Shown: positions 1 to 10,640 of the stretch, in pieces
Layout of the letters: every line of letters starts with the position of its first letter
Numbering within the stretch: the first letter of the stretch is position 1
Assembly (NCBI GenBank): GCA_022478985.1
Contig: JAKSZP010015884.1
Coordinates: 120,054 to 184,053 of the forward strand
Reading direction: 5' to 3'
Source: Massospora cicadina
Lineage: Eukaryota > Entomophthoromycota > Entomophthoromycetes > Entomophthorales > Entomophthoraceae
Length of the DNA: 64,000 nt
Position numbers and translations under genes: made by a program
Notes under the pieces: generated by a model
The model's database searches: none
Told to the model about the DNA's origin: nothing
The model's input: the letters and a program-made list of their open reading frames with translations, nothing else

Positions 1-470
1 AGTGTTTTATTTTTATAAAGTTTATATATAAATACTATTTGAGCTCAAAGATATAGTTTTTATTTAATGAAAGCTCAATAATAAACTAAGATGAAAAGAT
101 CTAATAATAATCTAAGCTTTGCAGTGTTAAGCTTAAAGATGATAATACTGATAAGCGTTTTTATATCTATGCTTAGTAGGCTTAATTGTAATTTTATGAA
201 CAACTTTTTATATGTTTAATTTGCAGATATATTCGATTATAATAGTAATTTATCTCAGGTAGATAAAGAGAAATTAAAACATTCATCATAGTTTATTAAT
301 GTTAAAACAAAAAAGAGCAATAAGTAACTGCGCGGAAAGGTATAGATAAAATTCAATTGATCTGATCTTAATTTGGTCCAAATTATATATATTCTATTTG
401 GTTTTTTTCCAAATCAATAGTATATAAACAAAAAAGATCAATCAACTAAAATAAGATTAAATGGGCAAGC
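1..470. other. AT-rich stretch, nothing recognised
   Basis: Strongly AT-rich sequence with no convincing reading frame, RNA gene or repeat that I can identify. Confidence 0.5.
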
Positions 471-1734
471 TAGTTAAGGTAAGATGGGGCCTCCATGTGG
501 CACTACTGGGAAAAGCTCATGGAACATAGGTGAGTAGCTAACACCAGAACCCAGAGAGGTACATTGTTTGGGTCCTGTAGTGGCATTAAAAGAGGTGCAG
601 GATGGTAGTGATGACTGTGCTGACCTGTTCTCATGGCCGTCTACCACTCCCTGAGGGGTGAATACAGACAGGAAGGTGGGGTAAAAATCAGGCATATCAC
701 CTGTCAGATGGCCTCTCCACAAGCTGGGGTTGTGCAGGTGTGGACCCCAGGTCAAGGGGGCAATCCTGGTTGGCTGCACTTTGGTGCACCTGCCTACAAT
801 AAATGCTGCAGTTTGCTAAGTTGGCCTAAAGCTTGGCTAGCTGCCACTATGGTTAGCATGAGCTGGCTGGTAACAAAAAAGATCATGTGAAAATTGCATT
901 TGTTCTTAAAGGACTCCAAGGCTTCCTGAACAAAAAGGGGCTGGAGGGCACAGCTTCACTAACAAATTAGGTGAAAAGAGGGAGAAACTCAGCTTCTCCT
1001 CCCTCAGGGTCCTTAAACCTGGGGGTCATCAGGTCTTGTCCCCTGCAAGGGGGATGAGAGGCATATTGCCTGTCCTGGCTGGTGCAGATGAGCTGCCCAA
1101 TACTTAAACAGGTAGGTCATATGTCAGTTTAAGGGGCAGTGTGAGCTACTCCCAATTGCAGTTAGGCTCACATTTGGAAGTTCTTTTTTTTTAGTACTAG
1201 ATGGTCCCAACCTAAAAAATTATTCGAGGTGGGTCAACCTTGGGACAAATATACCACACCGAGAATGTTTTCTAGCCAGTACAGGTTTCGAACTCAAAAC
1301 CTGAACTAGGGGTGGAAGCAGTTTTACCCGCTCGGCTAACCAACCTTCATTTGGAAGTTCTTAGATTTGCGCAGCCCTAGTGTGGTGGGGGCAGTACCTC
1401 AGGTCTTCATCCCACAATAGTTACCTGCACTAGGAGCCCCTCAAGGCTTTTTAAAACAAAGAAAATTAAATGATAATTAAAATATATTTTGGGTGATATT
1501 TATTTACTTATGTGTTAGAAATCCAATGTGCCAAGAGAAAATTTGGCCTTAGACTGGAAAGCTTCAGCACCTACAATAAAAACCACAAAAGCATGACATC
1601 ACTGCACCTGTATCATGAGGATAGATAGGGTTGGATTATATGGTTTGTTTTTGATGTGGTGGAAAAATGTTTATGGCTCTTGATGAACCTGCGTTCTAAT
1701 TTCTGTTAGACTTTGCAAATAACTCTTTAACTAA
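471..1734. other. Unclassified sequence hosting a SINE
   Basis: A stretch richer in G+C than the first 470 bases. It carries short overlapping open frames on both strands (about 100 codons minus strand at 474-779, 85 codons plus strand at 633-890), neither of which resembles a family I know. The opposite-strand overlap and lack of homology argue against a real gene. It is interrupted by the SINE at 1186-1347. On the minus strand, the bases just below 1735 (TTAGTTAAAGAG) resemble the sequence that follows other X-family LTRs, so the right end may be a leftover X internal region. Confidence 0.35.
1171..1362 (-). mobile_element. tRNA-derived SINE with 15-bp target-site duplication
   Basis: The element body is 1186-1347 (162 bp), read on the minus strand. 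Its head resembles a tRNA of the Ser/Leu type. An A-box-like TTAGCCGAGCGGG lies at complement 1327-1339 and a B-box-like GAGTTCGAAACC at complement 1284-1295, as expected for an RNA polymerase III internal promoter. The body ends with GGTTGGGACCATCTAGTACT and a run of A. It is flanked by the perfect direct repeat CATTTGGAAGTTCTT at 1171-1185 and 1348-1362. A tRNA-like head, A-tail and long target duplication are the classical marks of a SINE moved by LINE machinery. The partner LINE is not identified. Confidence 0.85.
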
Positions 1735-2630
1735 TGTCAAGAGATTGTCTGTAACTCTCTCATTCCCAGCAAGGTGATGTGGGATGCAAACCCACATTGC
1801 TAGGGAACTAGCTGTTAGGAGAATGGGAAGGAAGGCACCTCAAATGGCGTCTGTGCAAAAGGCACCCCAGGCAAGGGTGTAAAGAGCAACATATAAGACC
1901 AGGTAAGTAAGGAACATCACAGCTTGAGTGGACCCCAGAGGGGAGTCCATAATCAAGTGTAACTTGGCGTCAGGGGCCTTGAGTGCCTCGATCTGGAGGG
2001 GACCTGGGTGGCCCAAGGAAGCACCTGGGATTTTGGTATATTGCAATAAAAGGTAGTGGCCCACATGGTTGGAGACCTCCCCAAAGAGGTCCACCAACAA
2101 GTTTGCCCAAGGAACCATTGGTAAAAAAATGTAAAATAATGGGTGTTTTTATCTAAGAAAAGTCAACCAACAAGGAATGTTGGTCACAAAAACATATTTA
2201 AAGTGGGCCAGGGAAATTCAGGTTTTGCAGAAGTGCGCCCAAGCCTTGATGCTCCAATAAACATATGCTTCTATCCATTTTAGTAAAATACACCAAAAGT
2301 GCCTTCACTCAAGTAATTGATTGAAGCCATATTTACCTGAGCTTAAAATTTCATAACTAGAGTGGGACTCAAACCCTTGCTCTCCAATCAACTGAATCAA
2401 ACCATCTTTATTTATAATGTAAATTGTTCTTTTTAGTGCCTGGGCTGAGATAAGAGGCTGGGCATTTTGCACCCCATTAGTATCAACCTGGGCATGCTTG
2501 GCTTGCACCCAGCGTTGATCTAAGGTGTGCTTCAGGTCTGGGAGGCCCTGTAATTTCACCTTCTGGGCCTCCTGGTGCCCAGCCTTATCCTTGGGGTCAG
2601 TCCCTATTATGATATCTTGGGACCATGACA
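1735..2630 (-). repeat. LTR of X-family Ty3/gypsy element
   Basis: An 896-bp segment with TG/CA ends, similar along its length to the X LTRs at 8389-9239, 13568-26769 and 27961-31177. Shared blocks include the start (TGTCAAGAGATTGTC), the internal stretch around CCACCAACAAG, and the end GACCATGACA. Read on the minus strand it begins TGTCATGG. No matching 5-bp target duplication is seen on both sides, so it is not a simple solo LTR. It is either part of a truncated element or its flank has been rearranged. Confidence 0.7.
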
Positions 2631-3821
2631 GGCAATGTCCATTGCTCATATCAGTCTCCTTGCATCACTCCCAAGTCAGTCATTCTTCATTATCCTGTTT
2701 TGCAGTGCCCTTGAATTGTTTCAGCATAGCAACCTCATTTTTTAACTCATAAATCAAATTCTGAAGCTCAATGTTCTCAGCCTTTTAATCCCTGTTGGCA
2801 TCCCATAACTCACATGTGATATGGTAGAGCTCATTGTTGGCCCCTAAAACGTCCCCTAGATTATTATTTAAGGAAAAAAAGCAGCCTTGAGGGCTTCAAT
2901 ATTGTGGCACATGGCTGTTTGTTGGCTTTGGAGATTTTGTAGCTCCTCTTGAAGGTTGGTTGTCACATCTGCCATGCTTCCAATATGTTGAGTGGTGATC
3001 CACATCTCTTGTTGGGTATATCAGCTGAGCTCCTCCACTGATTTGGAGGGTTGAACTTCTGCTATATCAGCATTTATTACATTCTAGCTTTCATCTGAAA
3101 CAAGTTTACCTAATTTATCTAGAAAGCTGTGACACCTTGTTCATTCATAGCTTGATGGCAGATCTTTCTTAAGTTTCAGTTTAGCTAATTAATAAGCTCA
3201 TCCAGAGGACCATCTAGTACTAAAAAAAATAAGCTCATCCAGACGTTAGGAGACTTGGTGATTGAGCTCATAAATTGAGCCAATAGCTTGTTGTACCCTT
3301 AGAAAACTATTTATACTGATTGTGTAAAGAGTGCATTGCATCCACATTCTGCTGGTTCCTCTGAAAGACCTCCATAAATAGAGCATGATGACATACAATA
3401 GTCATTCAGAAGTTTCTCATGATGAGCGGTAGGTATCCCATAATATATTTCCCTAAATGTTTGATGCCATGCATAAAGGACAGAACTTGATTACAATTCA
3501 TGCCTTGGAATTGCTCATAGTCCTGCCATAGTTGGTTTTGATTGTTTTGCTGTAAAATAAAGAGTTTAAGTTGGCCAACTCAGGAGTAGATAACTGGAAC
3601 CCTCTTAGCAACCTTTGGCTAATCTGCTGGAGCTGCTCATCGAAAATTTAGTAAATCAGATCCTTTGAAATGAGGGGAGAAACTCTATCCTACTTCTGCA
3701 TGAGCCAGATGGGAAGAACAGGAGGTTGGCATAGAATATGAACGCTTGGTTAGTCTGGTTGTTTTATTTTAAAGTGATAGACTCAAATTTGTTGATAAAA
3801 AGTTAATTAGATATGGGCCCA
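2631..3821 (-). pseudogene. Degenerate gag-like region with coiled-coil potential
   Basis: Translation of the minus strand, with several stops, gives a polar, leucine- and glutamine-rich protein. About 2720-2990 encodes heptad-like stretches such as LQEELQNLQSQQ and ELQNLIYELKNEVAMLK, typical of the coiled-coil N-terminal parts of retrotransposon Gag proteins. It lies directly downstream, on the minus strand, of a primer-binding-site-like sequence at 3822-3836 and a possible LTR start at 3840, which is where gag belongs. No protease or reverse transcriptase follows, because the X LTR at 1735-2630 cuts in. The coding assignment is inferred from position and composition only. Confidence 0.45.
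3191..3243 (+). mobile_element. Ultra-short SINE-tail insertion with 16-bp duplication
   Basis: The direct repeat AATAAGCTCATCCAGA occurs at 3191-3206 and 3228-3243. Between the copies are about 21 bp, GGACCATCTAGTACTAAAAAA, which equal the 3' terminus of the SINE at 1186-1347. This looks like an extremely 5'-truncated retroposon insertion (plus orientation) within the gag-like remnant. Confidence 0.75.
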
Positions 3822-4099
3822 CTGTAGTGATCACCACAATGTTGAGCGCAGGACAAGCACTCTACAACATAGTTGAAATTACATCCAGGGACTATCAATC
3901 CTTTACAATTGTAACACCTTGTTTCAACAATGAGGTAACTTCCATATAGTATTTTACAGAGTGTTTATAATACTTGATATCCCTTTGACTTCTTGAAATA
4001 GTGAATATCTACTGTGAGAGTATCTTCTGATAAGCTAAGGTAACTTTGGGCAAATGTCAATCCTCTATTAGGATATAAGGAAAGGGTATTTATAGGAAA
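3822..4099 (-). repeat. Possible primer-binding site and partial LTR
   Basis: CTGTAGTGATCACCA at 3822-3836 differs by one base from the primer-binding site of elements D and F (complement TTGGTGCTCACTACAG). Immediately beyond it, TGTTGAGCGC at 3840 could be the end of a 5' LTR of a minus-strand element. An A/T-rich TATTTATAGG block near 4087 could be a promoter. The far LTR end is not found because a Helitron sequence begins at 4100. Confidence 0.4.
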
Positions 4100-4560
4100 C
4101 TAGCTGATTTACCCAGCATTGCTTGGGTTTATAATTTACCAGTCAGGATCACTAGTGTTCCTCCCATCAGTTCACTGTTCCCTTTTAGGTCTTGTAGTAT
4201 ATAGTTAAGAGCTTTTAATAATTTTTGTGTGCTTTGTGCACTCATCCTATATCTTATAAGTTTGTATAGTGTAAGTACTTGAGCTTGATTAGAGCTCATG
4301 CTTATATTGCAGAAAGTGTTCTCATTTATAGCAATATTGAGAGGTAATTTTGGGGCTAAGTGAGCTACTTGTCCTCCAGCTATTAGGGTGGCCACTATAC
4401 CAGAGATATTATTGCAAGTACTATCTCCTGTTGCATGCGTACCTCAGCTAGTATAAGATTTATGAGAACTGTTTCCCTGTGCCACCAGGTACATTTAAGA
4501 AAAGTAGGCTGCCACTTGATATTCTAATATATTCTATGATAGCATTATACAGTTTTTTCT
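4100..4560 (-). mobile_element. Helitron 3' end with PIF1-like helicase fragment
   Basis: On the minus strand, about 4130-4520 translates to a degraded PIF1/Rep-type helicase of the Helitron kind. There is a damaged Walker A region, then an ASSGIAATLL-like segment (read as AIISGIVATLIAGG), a KLPLNIAINENTFCNIS segment, and a Walker B-adjacent ALNYILQDLKGNSELMGG segment that ends in a stop at 4129. Downstream on the same strand is a short stem-loop (ACCCA..TGGGT, complement 4111-4127) followed by AAATCAG and CTAG ending at 4100, next to a T. That matches the canonical Helitron 3' terminus (hairpin, CTRR, insertion before T). The rest of the helicase and all of the Rep domain are missing. The upstream end is not resolved. 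Confidence 0.65.
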
Positions 4561-5675
4561 TATTGTCAACCAAAAGTGGATAATTTGTTTGCATGTAGTG
4601 TGCCAGCCCTTTGATATTAATAACCGCACTCCCTCATAACTTTGGTATAAAAATTATAAGTACTTATTTAATGCAATGTCTGAGCATGGCTACTGTTTAA
4701 CCAATCAGAAATGTTCTACTAATTTAACACATTGCCTAAAAATAGCTACTGGCTAATCAGATTGATAGGATCATATATTTTTATATATATTTTTCTATTT
4801 TATAAATAGATTCTCTAGCCACAGAACTTTGATGTCTCCAGGCTAGAATCATGATTGTCAAGGAGTACAATAGGTACAATGTATACAATGAGTATAAACA
4901 TGCCTATTTATAGGGAAAGGTCAATTTAGAGGGTAGAAATTGTCATGTGATGATTCTGGAATGAGGAGGGAACTCGGAGAGCAGAGGAAATTTAGAGCGT
5001 CTTAGACAAAGTCCAATTGAGTTCACTTTTGTTCTGACCATAGGCATTTGATAAAAGGTTATTTGAAGTCAAATCAACACTATCAACAGGCCACTACGTA
5101 TAAAGTTGGGGCCGCGGGGTGAGTCAAAGTATAATAATCGATCAACCCCTGTTATAAAATGTGTCAAAATATAAAATTAAGGTAAAAAAATAATAATATT
5201 GCAGATAGTTTGTCAAACCAATTACAACAGTTTTAAAAACTCATGCGAGCAAGTGTTGATCATCTTAAATTTAATTGCTAAGCTTAGTCTTTGTTACGTG
5301 ACGTTTGAATATAAAGTCTATTGTCCGTGGACTCGAATTGGGTGTCATCGCCAAAACCTAAATTCTGAAAGCGTGGCCTATTTTGGTAACACATGTTTTA
5401 ACCCACGCTTACCATTTTAATCAGAAGTTGATTAACCTGTGCTCATAAAATAAAATTTAAAATGATCTTATCTATCTCTCATATTTATCTTATCTGACTA
5501 TAATCAATAGGTTTCGGTACTATATTTATAGCTAACAAAATATTCGATCTCCTGAGATACGAAGCCATCAGAGCAAAGCCAATTAAAGATAAGCCAAATT
5601 TTACCCAATTTCAAAGCAACTGAAACACAAAAAGCAAAAATTAAACCACCAGCAAAAGTACCCATTTATTTAGCT
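4561..5675. other. Intergenic, no gene seen
   Basis: AT-rich sequence between the Helitron fragment and the SRP receptor gene. A 73-codon open frame at 5199-5420 (plus) has no recognisable feature. Near 4905 a TATTTATAGGGAAAGG block resembles one at about 4085, hinting that the retroelement LTR interrupted by the Helitron may resume here; I could not prove this. Confidence 0.4.
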
Positions 5676-7464
5676 CTAGTGTGACGCTAGCCAAGCGACA
5701 ACCTCCTCAAGCTGATTTTGATTTACCATATCGTTACTAGCAGAGCCCAAAGAGAGTGGTAGAAAGGTCATCTTGTTGGGAATATCCTCAAATTGAAAAT
5801 CTTTATCCTCAACCCCAAGGAACTCCTGAGATGAGAACTCTGGCCCGAAATCATCTGAACCAAGGCTTTCGAGATGGGAAGTGCGTGTCTGGCGGATGGT
5901 ATTGCTTATACAAGTTAGAGTCAAAGAAAATCCTTTACATTTCTGATTCGAGTAGCGCCTTAAGCCGATCGGGGGTTACACCGGTGGCGAGATCTCGTTT
6001 GTTGACAATCACCAGCACTGGTAGCTGAAGCTCGGAAACTTGTTTAAGAACCAAAAGATCGTACAACATCCTGAAATATAAGGACCCGGTTATATGCCAA
6101 AAATTACTCTGCCACTTGGGATATTGTCTTGGAGGCCGTGAAAGAATCTACCACAACAAGTAAAGCTTTGGTGTCATCAATCACTCGAGAGATTTCCAAG
6201 TTTCTGAGCTTCTCGTGACCAGGGATGTCGACGATATGCAATGCATCCTTAGTAAGTGGCTCGCCTTCATCGCCTATTGGCCTGAACCACATCTCATTAC
6301 TCTTTATGGATGTGTACGTGGCAACATGCTTTTTGGTTCTTAACTAAATTGCACCCAGTTTAAGTTGTATTTTAAATAATGTTAGGTAGCTTTGCCAATC
6401 ACAAAGTTAAATTACATACCACATAAAAAAGTGAGGTTTTTCCGGACCCAGAAAGCCCTGTTATAACATATAAATTTCTTTTCCGGCCCAATAAATTAGT
6501 AGCACCAGTATTGGCGTAGAATAGTATTCCTAGACATGACATTAAATATCTAATTAAAAATGGAGTAAACCGAGGCATTTATTTTGCAAAAAAGCCCAGC
6601 TATAAACCTCAATAAATTTAGCAGACTGTTACGTCAAGTTGTATTCGGCAGAACTAAATGAACACCGTTTGGCACGTATCAAGCCCCGTAAATCGAAGAA
6701 TGTTAAAGCAGAGTAGTATAAAAATATGGGAGCATGTTTTATTCTAAAAAAAATTCAGTTCTATATCCCAACACAATCAGGATTACAGCCATTTCTATTC
6801 TTGCAACTTTTTAGGATAAAAAGTAAAATTAAAGGAGGAAGTAAACTTAGATTAAGGCAACGTTTAAGCTTAAAAAGAGTAGATGGCTTAAAATAAACTA
6901 CAAAGCAAATCAACTGGTGGTTGCTTTCTATACTGAATAAGGAAGGGGCCATATATCAAAAGCAGTATGAGGGCAAAAATCTGCCAGGCAATAAAATGTG
7001 GCAATAAACTATCCAAATTTAGGCTGCTCTAATTTAGGCCGGAGTTAAAATTTATGAAAAAATATAGACGAAATGCCAAAAGATAGCGAAAATAGAAACC
7101 AGGGTTAAAGAATAAAACAAAAAGGTTGTCAACAAGTGGTAAAGTATCAATTAAAAAGGGACCAATTAATTGGGACCATCAGTACTAAAAAAGGGACCAA
7201 TTAAGCAACCGCATGCCCTAGTAACTTTTTACAAGTATCCATAGAGTAAAGAAAGATGAAATGCACAAATCATAAGTAAATTGACTATATAAAAAAGAAT
7301 AAGAATAAAAACAACACGGTAGAAGATTATTAAAAATCACCTATTACAATCAAGCCCAACGATATCGTGAGTAGGAAGAGGGGCGAGCCTAACCAAGGTA
7401 AAGCCGCCGAACGGTTGAAAATTCCAGCCTGAATCGTAGGAAGTTGCGAATTCACGGCATCCAT
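5676..7464 (-). CDS. SRPRB: Signal recognition particle receptor subunit beta (SRP102-like), 5 exons
   Basis: Exons on the minus strand: 7341-7464, 6420-6529, 6108-6343, 5939-6070 and 5676-5904, joining in phase to 276 codons plus stop. Introns are GT-AG and 811, 76, 37 and 34 nt long. The protein has an N-terminal membrane anchor (residues about 28-47, split by intron 1) and an Arf/Sar-like GTPase domain. GLSGSGKT (66-73) is the P-loop, DIPGH (117-121) the G3 motif and NKRD (180-183) the G4 motif. The C-terminal segment INTIRQTR followed by an acidic linker and FQFEDIPNKMTFLPLSLGS matches the family. It anchors the SRP receptor alpha subunit at the endoplasmic reticulum membrane and couples GTP binding to cotranslational targeting. 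The length is normal and no stop or frameshift is seen, so it is probably functional. An AATAAA lies just past the stop (complement 5665-5670). Exon joins are my own and unconfirmed by transcript. Confidence 0.92.
6530..7340 (-). other. Long first intron of SRP receptor beta gene
   Basis: At 811 nt this intron is ten to twenty times longer than the other introns of the gene (34-76 nt). It starts GTGATT and ends with CTAG directly before exon 2, splitting the codon for Gly42 in the membrane anchor. It contains a micro-insertion of a SINE tail at 7153-7204. The rest is A/T-rich and not identified. Confidence 0.75.
7153..7204 (+). mobile_element. Ultra-short SINE-tail insertion in intron 1 of SRPRB
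   Basis: The direct repeat AAAAAGGGACCAATTAA occurs at 7153-7169 and 7188-7204. The intervening 18 bp, TTGGGACCATCAGTACTA, is the SINE 3' terminus with the two bases TA missing from its centre. The second repeat shares its leading A residues with the insertion's A-tail, so the exact boundary is ambiguous by a few bases. It lies in the intron, antisense to the gene. Confidence 0.7.
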
Positions 7465-8388
7465 GGTTAAATCTACCTCCATTTTAGCAATGTAAAAAGG
7501 ATTAAGCTTTCTGAAGAGCTCTACTTAAAAATTAAATTGAAACCTAGCTTCTAGCTTTCATTACTGGTGGGACTTGTACTTGATAAAGCTTACGAGAAAT
7601 TTTATCGGTTCGCCGTGTGGCTGAGCTTTGTCGCATAGGTTTGATGATTTAAAAGCTTTTTTGGCCGAGGCTGTTTTCGCTTTGCAAAGTTTTGACCCCC
7701 TCTGACGGCATTTACATGATCAAGCTACATATTGGATATAATGTAGATACCGGAGCGATCAATTACAAATATTTTTTTTAATATGTGAAAGTTATAAACT
7801 TCGTTATAATCTTAACTCCCCACTCAGTATTCTAATGAAGTTGTGCCAACCTTAAAACAATTGTGAACTATAATTTTATGGAAAGGATGATTATTAACTT
7901 TGTTGACCGGCAATTTTACACAGAAACTGTCATGTCACCGGCTATTATTTTGTAATTGAATATGGAAGTAAAGTAAAACATTCTAAATAAACTCCAATAA
8001 ATTTTATTTATACTGAATGAAATGAAATTTAACTTTGGACATATTTCTATATAACTTTTAAAATTTCAGTTTGGTATCATATTGTTGACAGATGACGAGT
8101 TAACTCATCACCGGTCAACAATGTGTTAAGATAGGTGGATAATCCAGAGATATAAGTTTCAGTAGGCTAGGATCCATAGTCTGTATTACTATTACCTATC
8201 TCAGATTTGGGTACTGATATACAACCACCTATATTAGGTAAAGGCCTCTTTCAAAAGGTTTAATTGAGATGGTAGCAAAGTATAGTAATCTATATTAGAA
8301 AATTAATTATGTAAGGTATTGCTATCTCAGAAACAATGGGAATATGCCATGATATCATGGGTGGCAGTTTAATACATTTTGCACCTAT
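7465..8388. other. Intergenic region upstream of SRPRB
   Basis: Contains the presumed promoter of the minus-strand SRPRB gene; no clear TATA box is visible. An 11-bp inverted repeat (TTGTTGACCGG near 7900-7910 against CCGGTCAACAA near 8111-8121) encloses about 220 bp and could be a small MITE, but I see no matching target duplication. Nothing else is recognised. Confidence 0.4.
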
Positions 8389-9239
8389 TGTAAGGAGAGT
8401 GTCTATAACTCTCCTGTTCCCAGTGTGGTAGTGCACAGTGCACAAGGCCCATGCCAGGGAACTAGCCGTTAGTATTAAAGTTACTAGAGCCCAGCAGAAG
8501 GTGCTAGAGCAATAATAACTCAAGAGAAGAGGGTGATCATTGGTTGAAATAACATTCCAAAAGCAATGCAGTGCACAAGGGAAGAATGGGTAAGCGTCCC
8601 AGGTTAGAGGGAACCTGGGAGACCCAACAGTGTGCAAGGGGATAACCTAACCATATTCAAAATGGAATGGTTAACATAGCATAAGACCTCCTTGAAGAGG
8701 TCCGCACACAGGATTGTCCACAATAACAGAAAATAAAAATTGGAAAATGGGAAAAGTTTATTGTGAGAAGTCGACCAACAAGAAATATTGATCACAAAAA
8801 TCAAATTTAAACTTCATTGAGGTAATTCAGGGTCTGCCAAAGCAGTCCCAAGCACTGATTCACCAATAGGCAAACACTCCCATCTGAATTGGTAGAATAC
8901 ACCAACACCAACTTCACTTGAGTAATTGATTGAATTTGTATCCAACTCAAACACATAATTTCATAGATGGAATGGGTTTCAAAACCCCGTTCCTCAACCA
9001 ACCAAATCAAACCATCTGCAATGATTGAAAAAACTGTCCATTTTAACGCCTGGGCTGACGCAGGGGGCTGGGCGTTGTGAACCTCACTAGTACCAACCTG
9101 AGCATATTTGGCTTATACCCAGCATTGGTCTAACATGTGCTTGAGATCAGGAAGGGCCTGAAATTTCATCTTCTGGCCTCCTGCCACCCAGCCTTATCCT
9201 TAGGGTTGGTGCCCACTATCATGTCATTTAACCATGACA
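8389..9239 (-). repeat. 3' LTR of X-family gypsy element
   Basis: An 851-bp LTR, read on the minus strand from TGTCATGG (9239 downward) to CTCTCCTTACA (8389). A purine-rich polypurine tract (GGGAGGAGAGGATAA, complement 9240-9254) abuts its start, marking this as the 3' LTR. CCTAT at 8384-8388 matches CCTAG at 31178-31182, beyond the far LTR of the X array, in four of five bases: a probable aged target duplication. Confidence 0.8.
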
Positions 9240-10640
9240 TTATCCTCTCCTCCCAATGGGGCTCAACCCCCCCTCCAGGGGCTTGCATTAGGGAAAAGTT
9301 CTTGTGGGCTGGGGCCAACTTCATTTTTGGCAACGGTCAATTTGGGTTAATATTTGGGTTGAGATCCATCGGCCTGGGGGAAACACTTATGAAAGGCTTC
9401 AATCAGATCTTGGGCATGCACACAGTCACACGCTGGGACCCAACTGTTCTCTGCAGCATCAAAACCCTTCCATGATACCAGATACTCAAGTCTTCTTTTA
9501 ACTTATTGGGAGACTATGATTTCCTCCACTTCCCACTCTGGCGCCCCATTCACAAGATAGGCCTTAGGAGTCTCTGGTGGGGGCCCTCATACAACTTCAA
9601 TTTGCTCTTATGAAAGACAGAGAAGATCTGAAATGAAGAGGGAAGATCTAACTGGTATGAGGCATGGCCCACCTTCCTAACAACAAGGTAAGGGCCAATC
9701 CTCTTTGGTCCCAGCTTTTTGCATGGCTGCTTGATAGGGATGTTACAAGCATCAAGCATCATGAGATTCCCTTCCTTGTACACTGGACCCACTCATCTTT
9801 TTTCATCAGCATTCTCCTTATAAACTTGCATTACCACCTCCAACTTGTGGAGACCCCTGGTGTAATTTCTTGATAGTCTTAGCAAAGTCCACCACTGCTT
9901 CAACTTTTGACCCACAACTAGGCTCCATATTGAAGGTGGGGTTAAAATCATGGTTGGCAAAAAATGAGGAACAACTGATGGATGCATTTAGAGTGTTGTT
10001 GTAGCTATACTGGGACATAGGAATGTGAGAAACCCAATATTAATGATCTGCGGTAGTGTAACACCGCAAGGACTGTTCCAAACACTGGTTCACTCGTTCA
10101 GTCTGCCCATCTGATTGGGGATGATAGGCAGATGAACGTCAGGGGTGAATCTGAAGAGTCTTGCACAACTCTTCCTGAAAGACATAGGTAAAATGGGGTC
10201 CACAATCACTAATAATTTATTGGGGGACCCTGTGAAGAGCAAACATATGAGCGACGAAGAGCCTAGCCATCTCAGCCATGGTTACTGTGGTTCAGCAAGG
10301 AATAAATGTGGAGAACTTTGTAAACTGGTCCACCACTACCATGATGGCATTGTAGCTATCAGATATGGGCAATTCCACAATGAAATCCACTGATAAGGAA
10401 GTCCAAGGTCCTTCAGCCCTTTTACTGGAACCAACAACTCCACTAGTGGCTGAAAATTTGATTTCATTTGAATGCAGATCAGGCACTCTTTACAATATTT
10501 GCACACCTGAGTGGCTAATCCCTTCCAATTGTAAGTGTGGTAAATTAGCTCCAGAGTTTTTGCCTTCCCAGGATGACCAATGATTATTCCATCATGATGA
10601 TACCATATGATTTACAGGTGAAGTGGTATGACAGGAACCC
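9240..10640 (-). pseudogene. X-element integrase and chromodomain (degenerate)
   Basis: Minus-strand frames give, in order, an integrase core (VDFIVELP..AIMVVVDQFTKFSTFIPC near 10292-10420), and an integrase C-terminal GPY-type module (KKLGPKRIGPYLVVRKVG near 9640-9740). A chromodomain follows (EWEVEEIIV, then LEYLVSWKGFDAAENSW, near 9385-9550) in a different frame from the GPY module. Chromodomains at this place define chromoviruses, a Ty3/gypsy lineage in which the domain is thought to steer insertion to marked chromatin. Several frameshifts and stops interrupt the run, so no functional integrase is encoded. It is followed on this strand by the polypurine tract and LTR. Confidence 0.85.

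Noticed and set aside
474..890. Overlapping frames of 101 and 85 codons on opposite strands
   Set aside because: No recognisable domain, opposite-strand overlap, and no splice or promoter context to support either.
1284..1339. tRNA-like A and B boxes considered as a real tRNA gene
   Set aside because: No complete cloverleaf; the copy is inside a SINE body with target duplications.
5199..5420. 73-codon open frame between Helitron and SRPRB
   Set aside because: No known domain and composition like the surrounding intergenic DNA.
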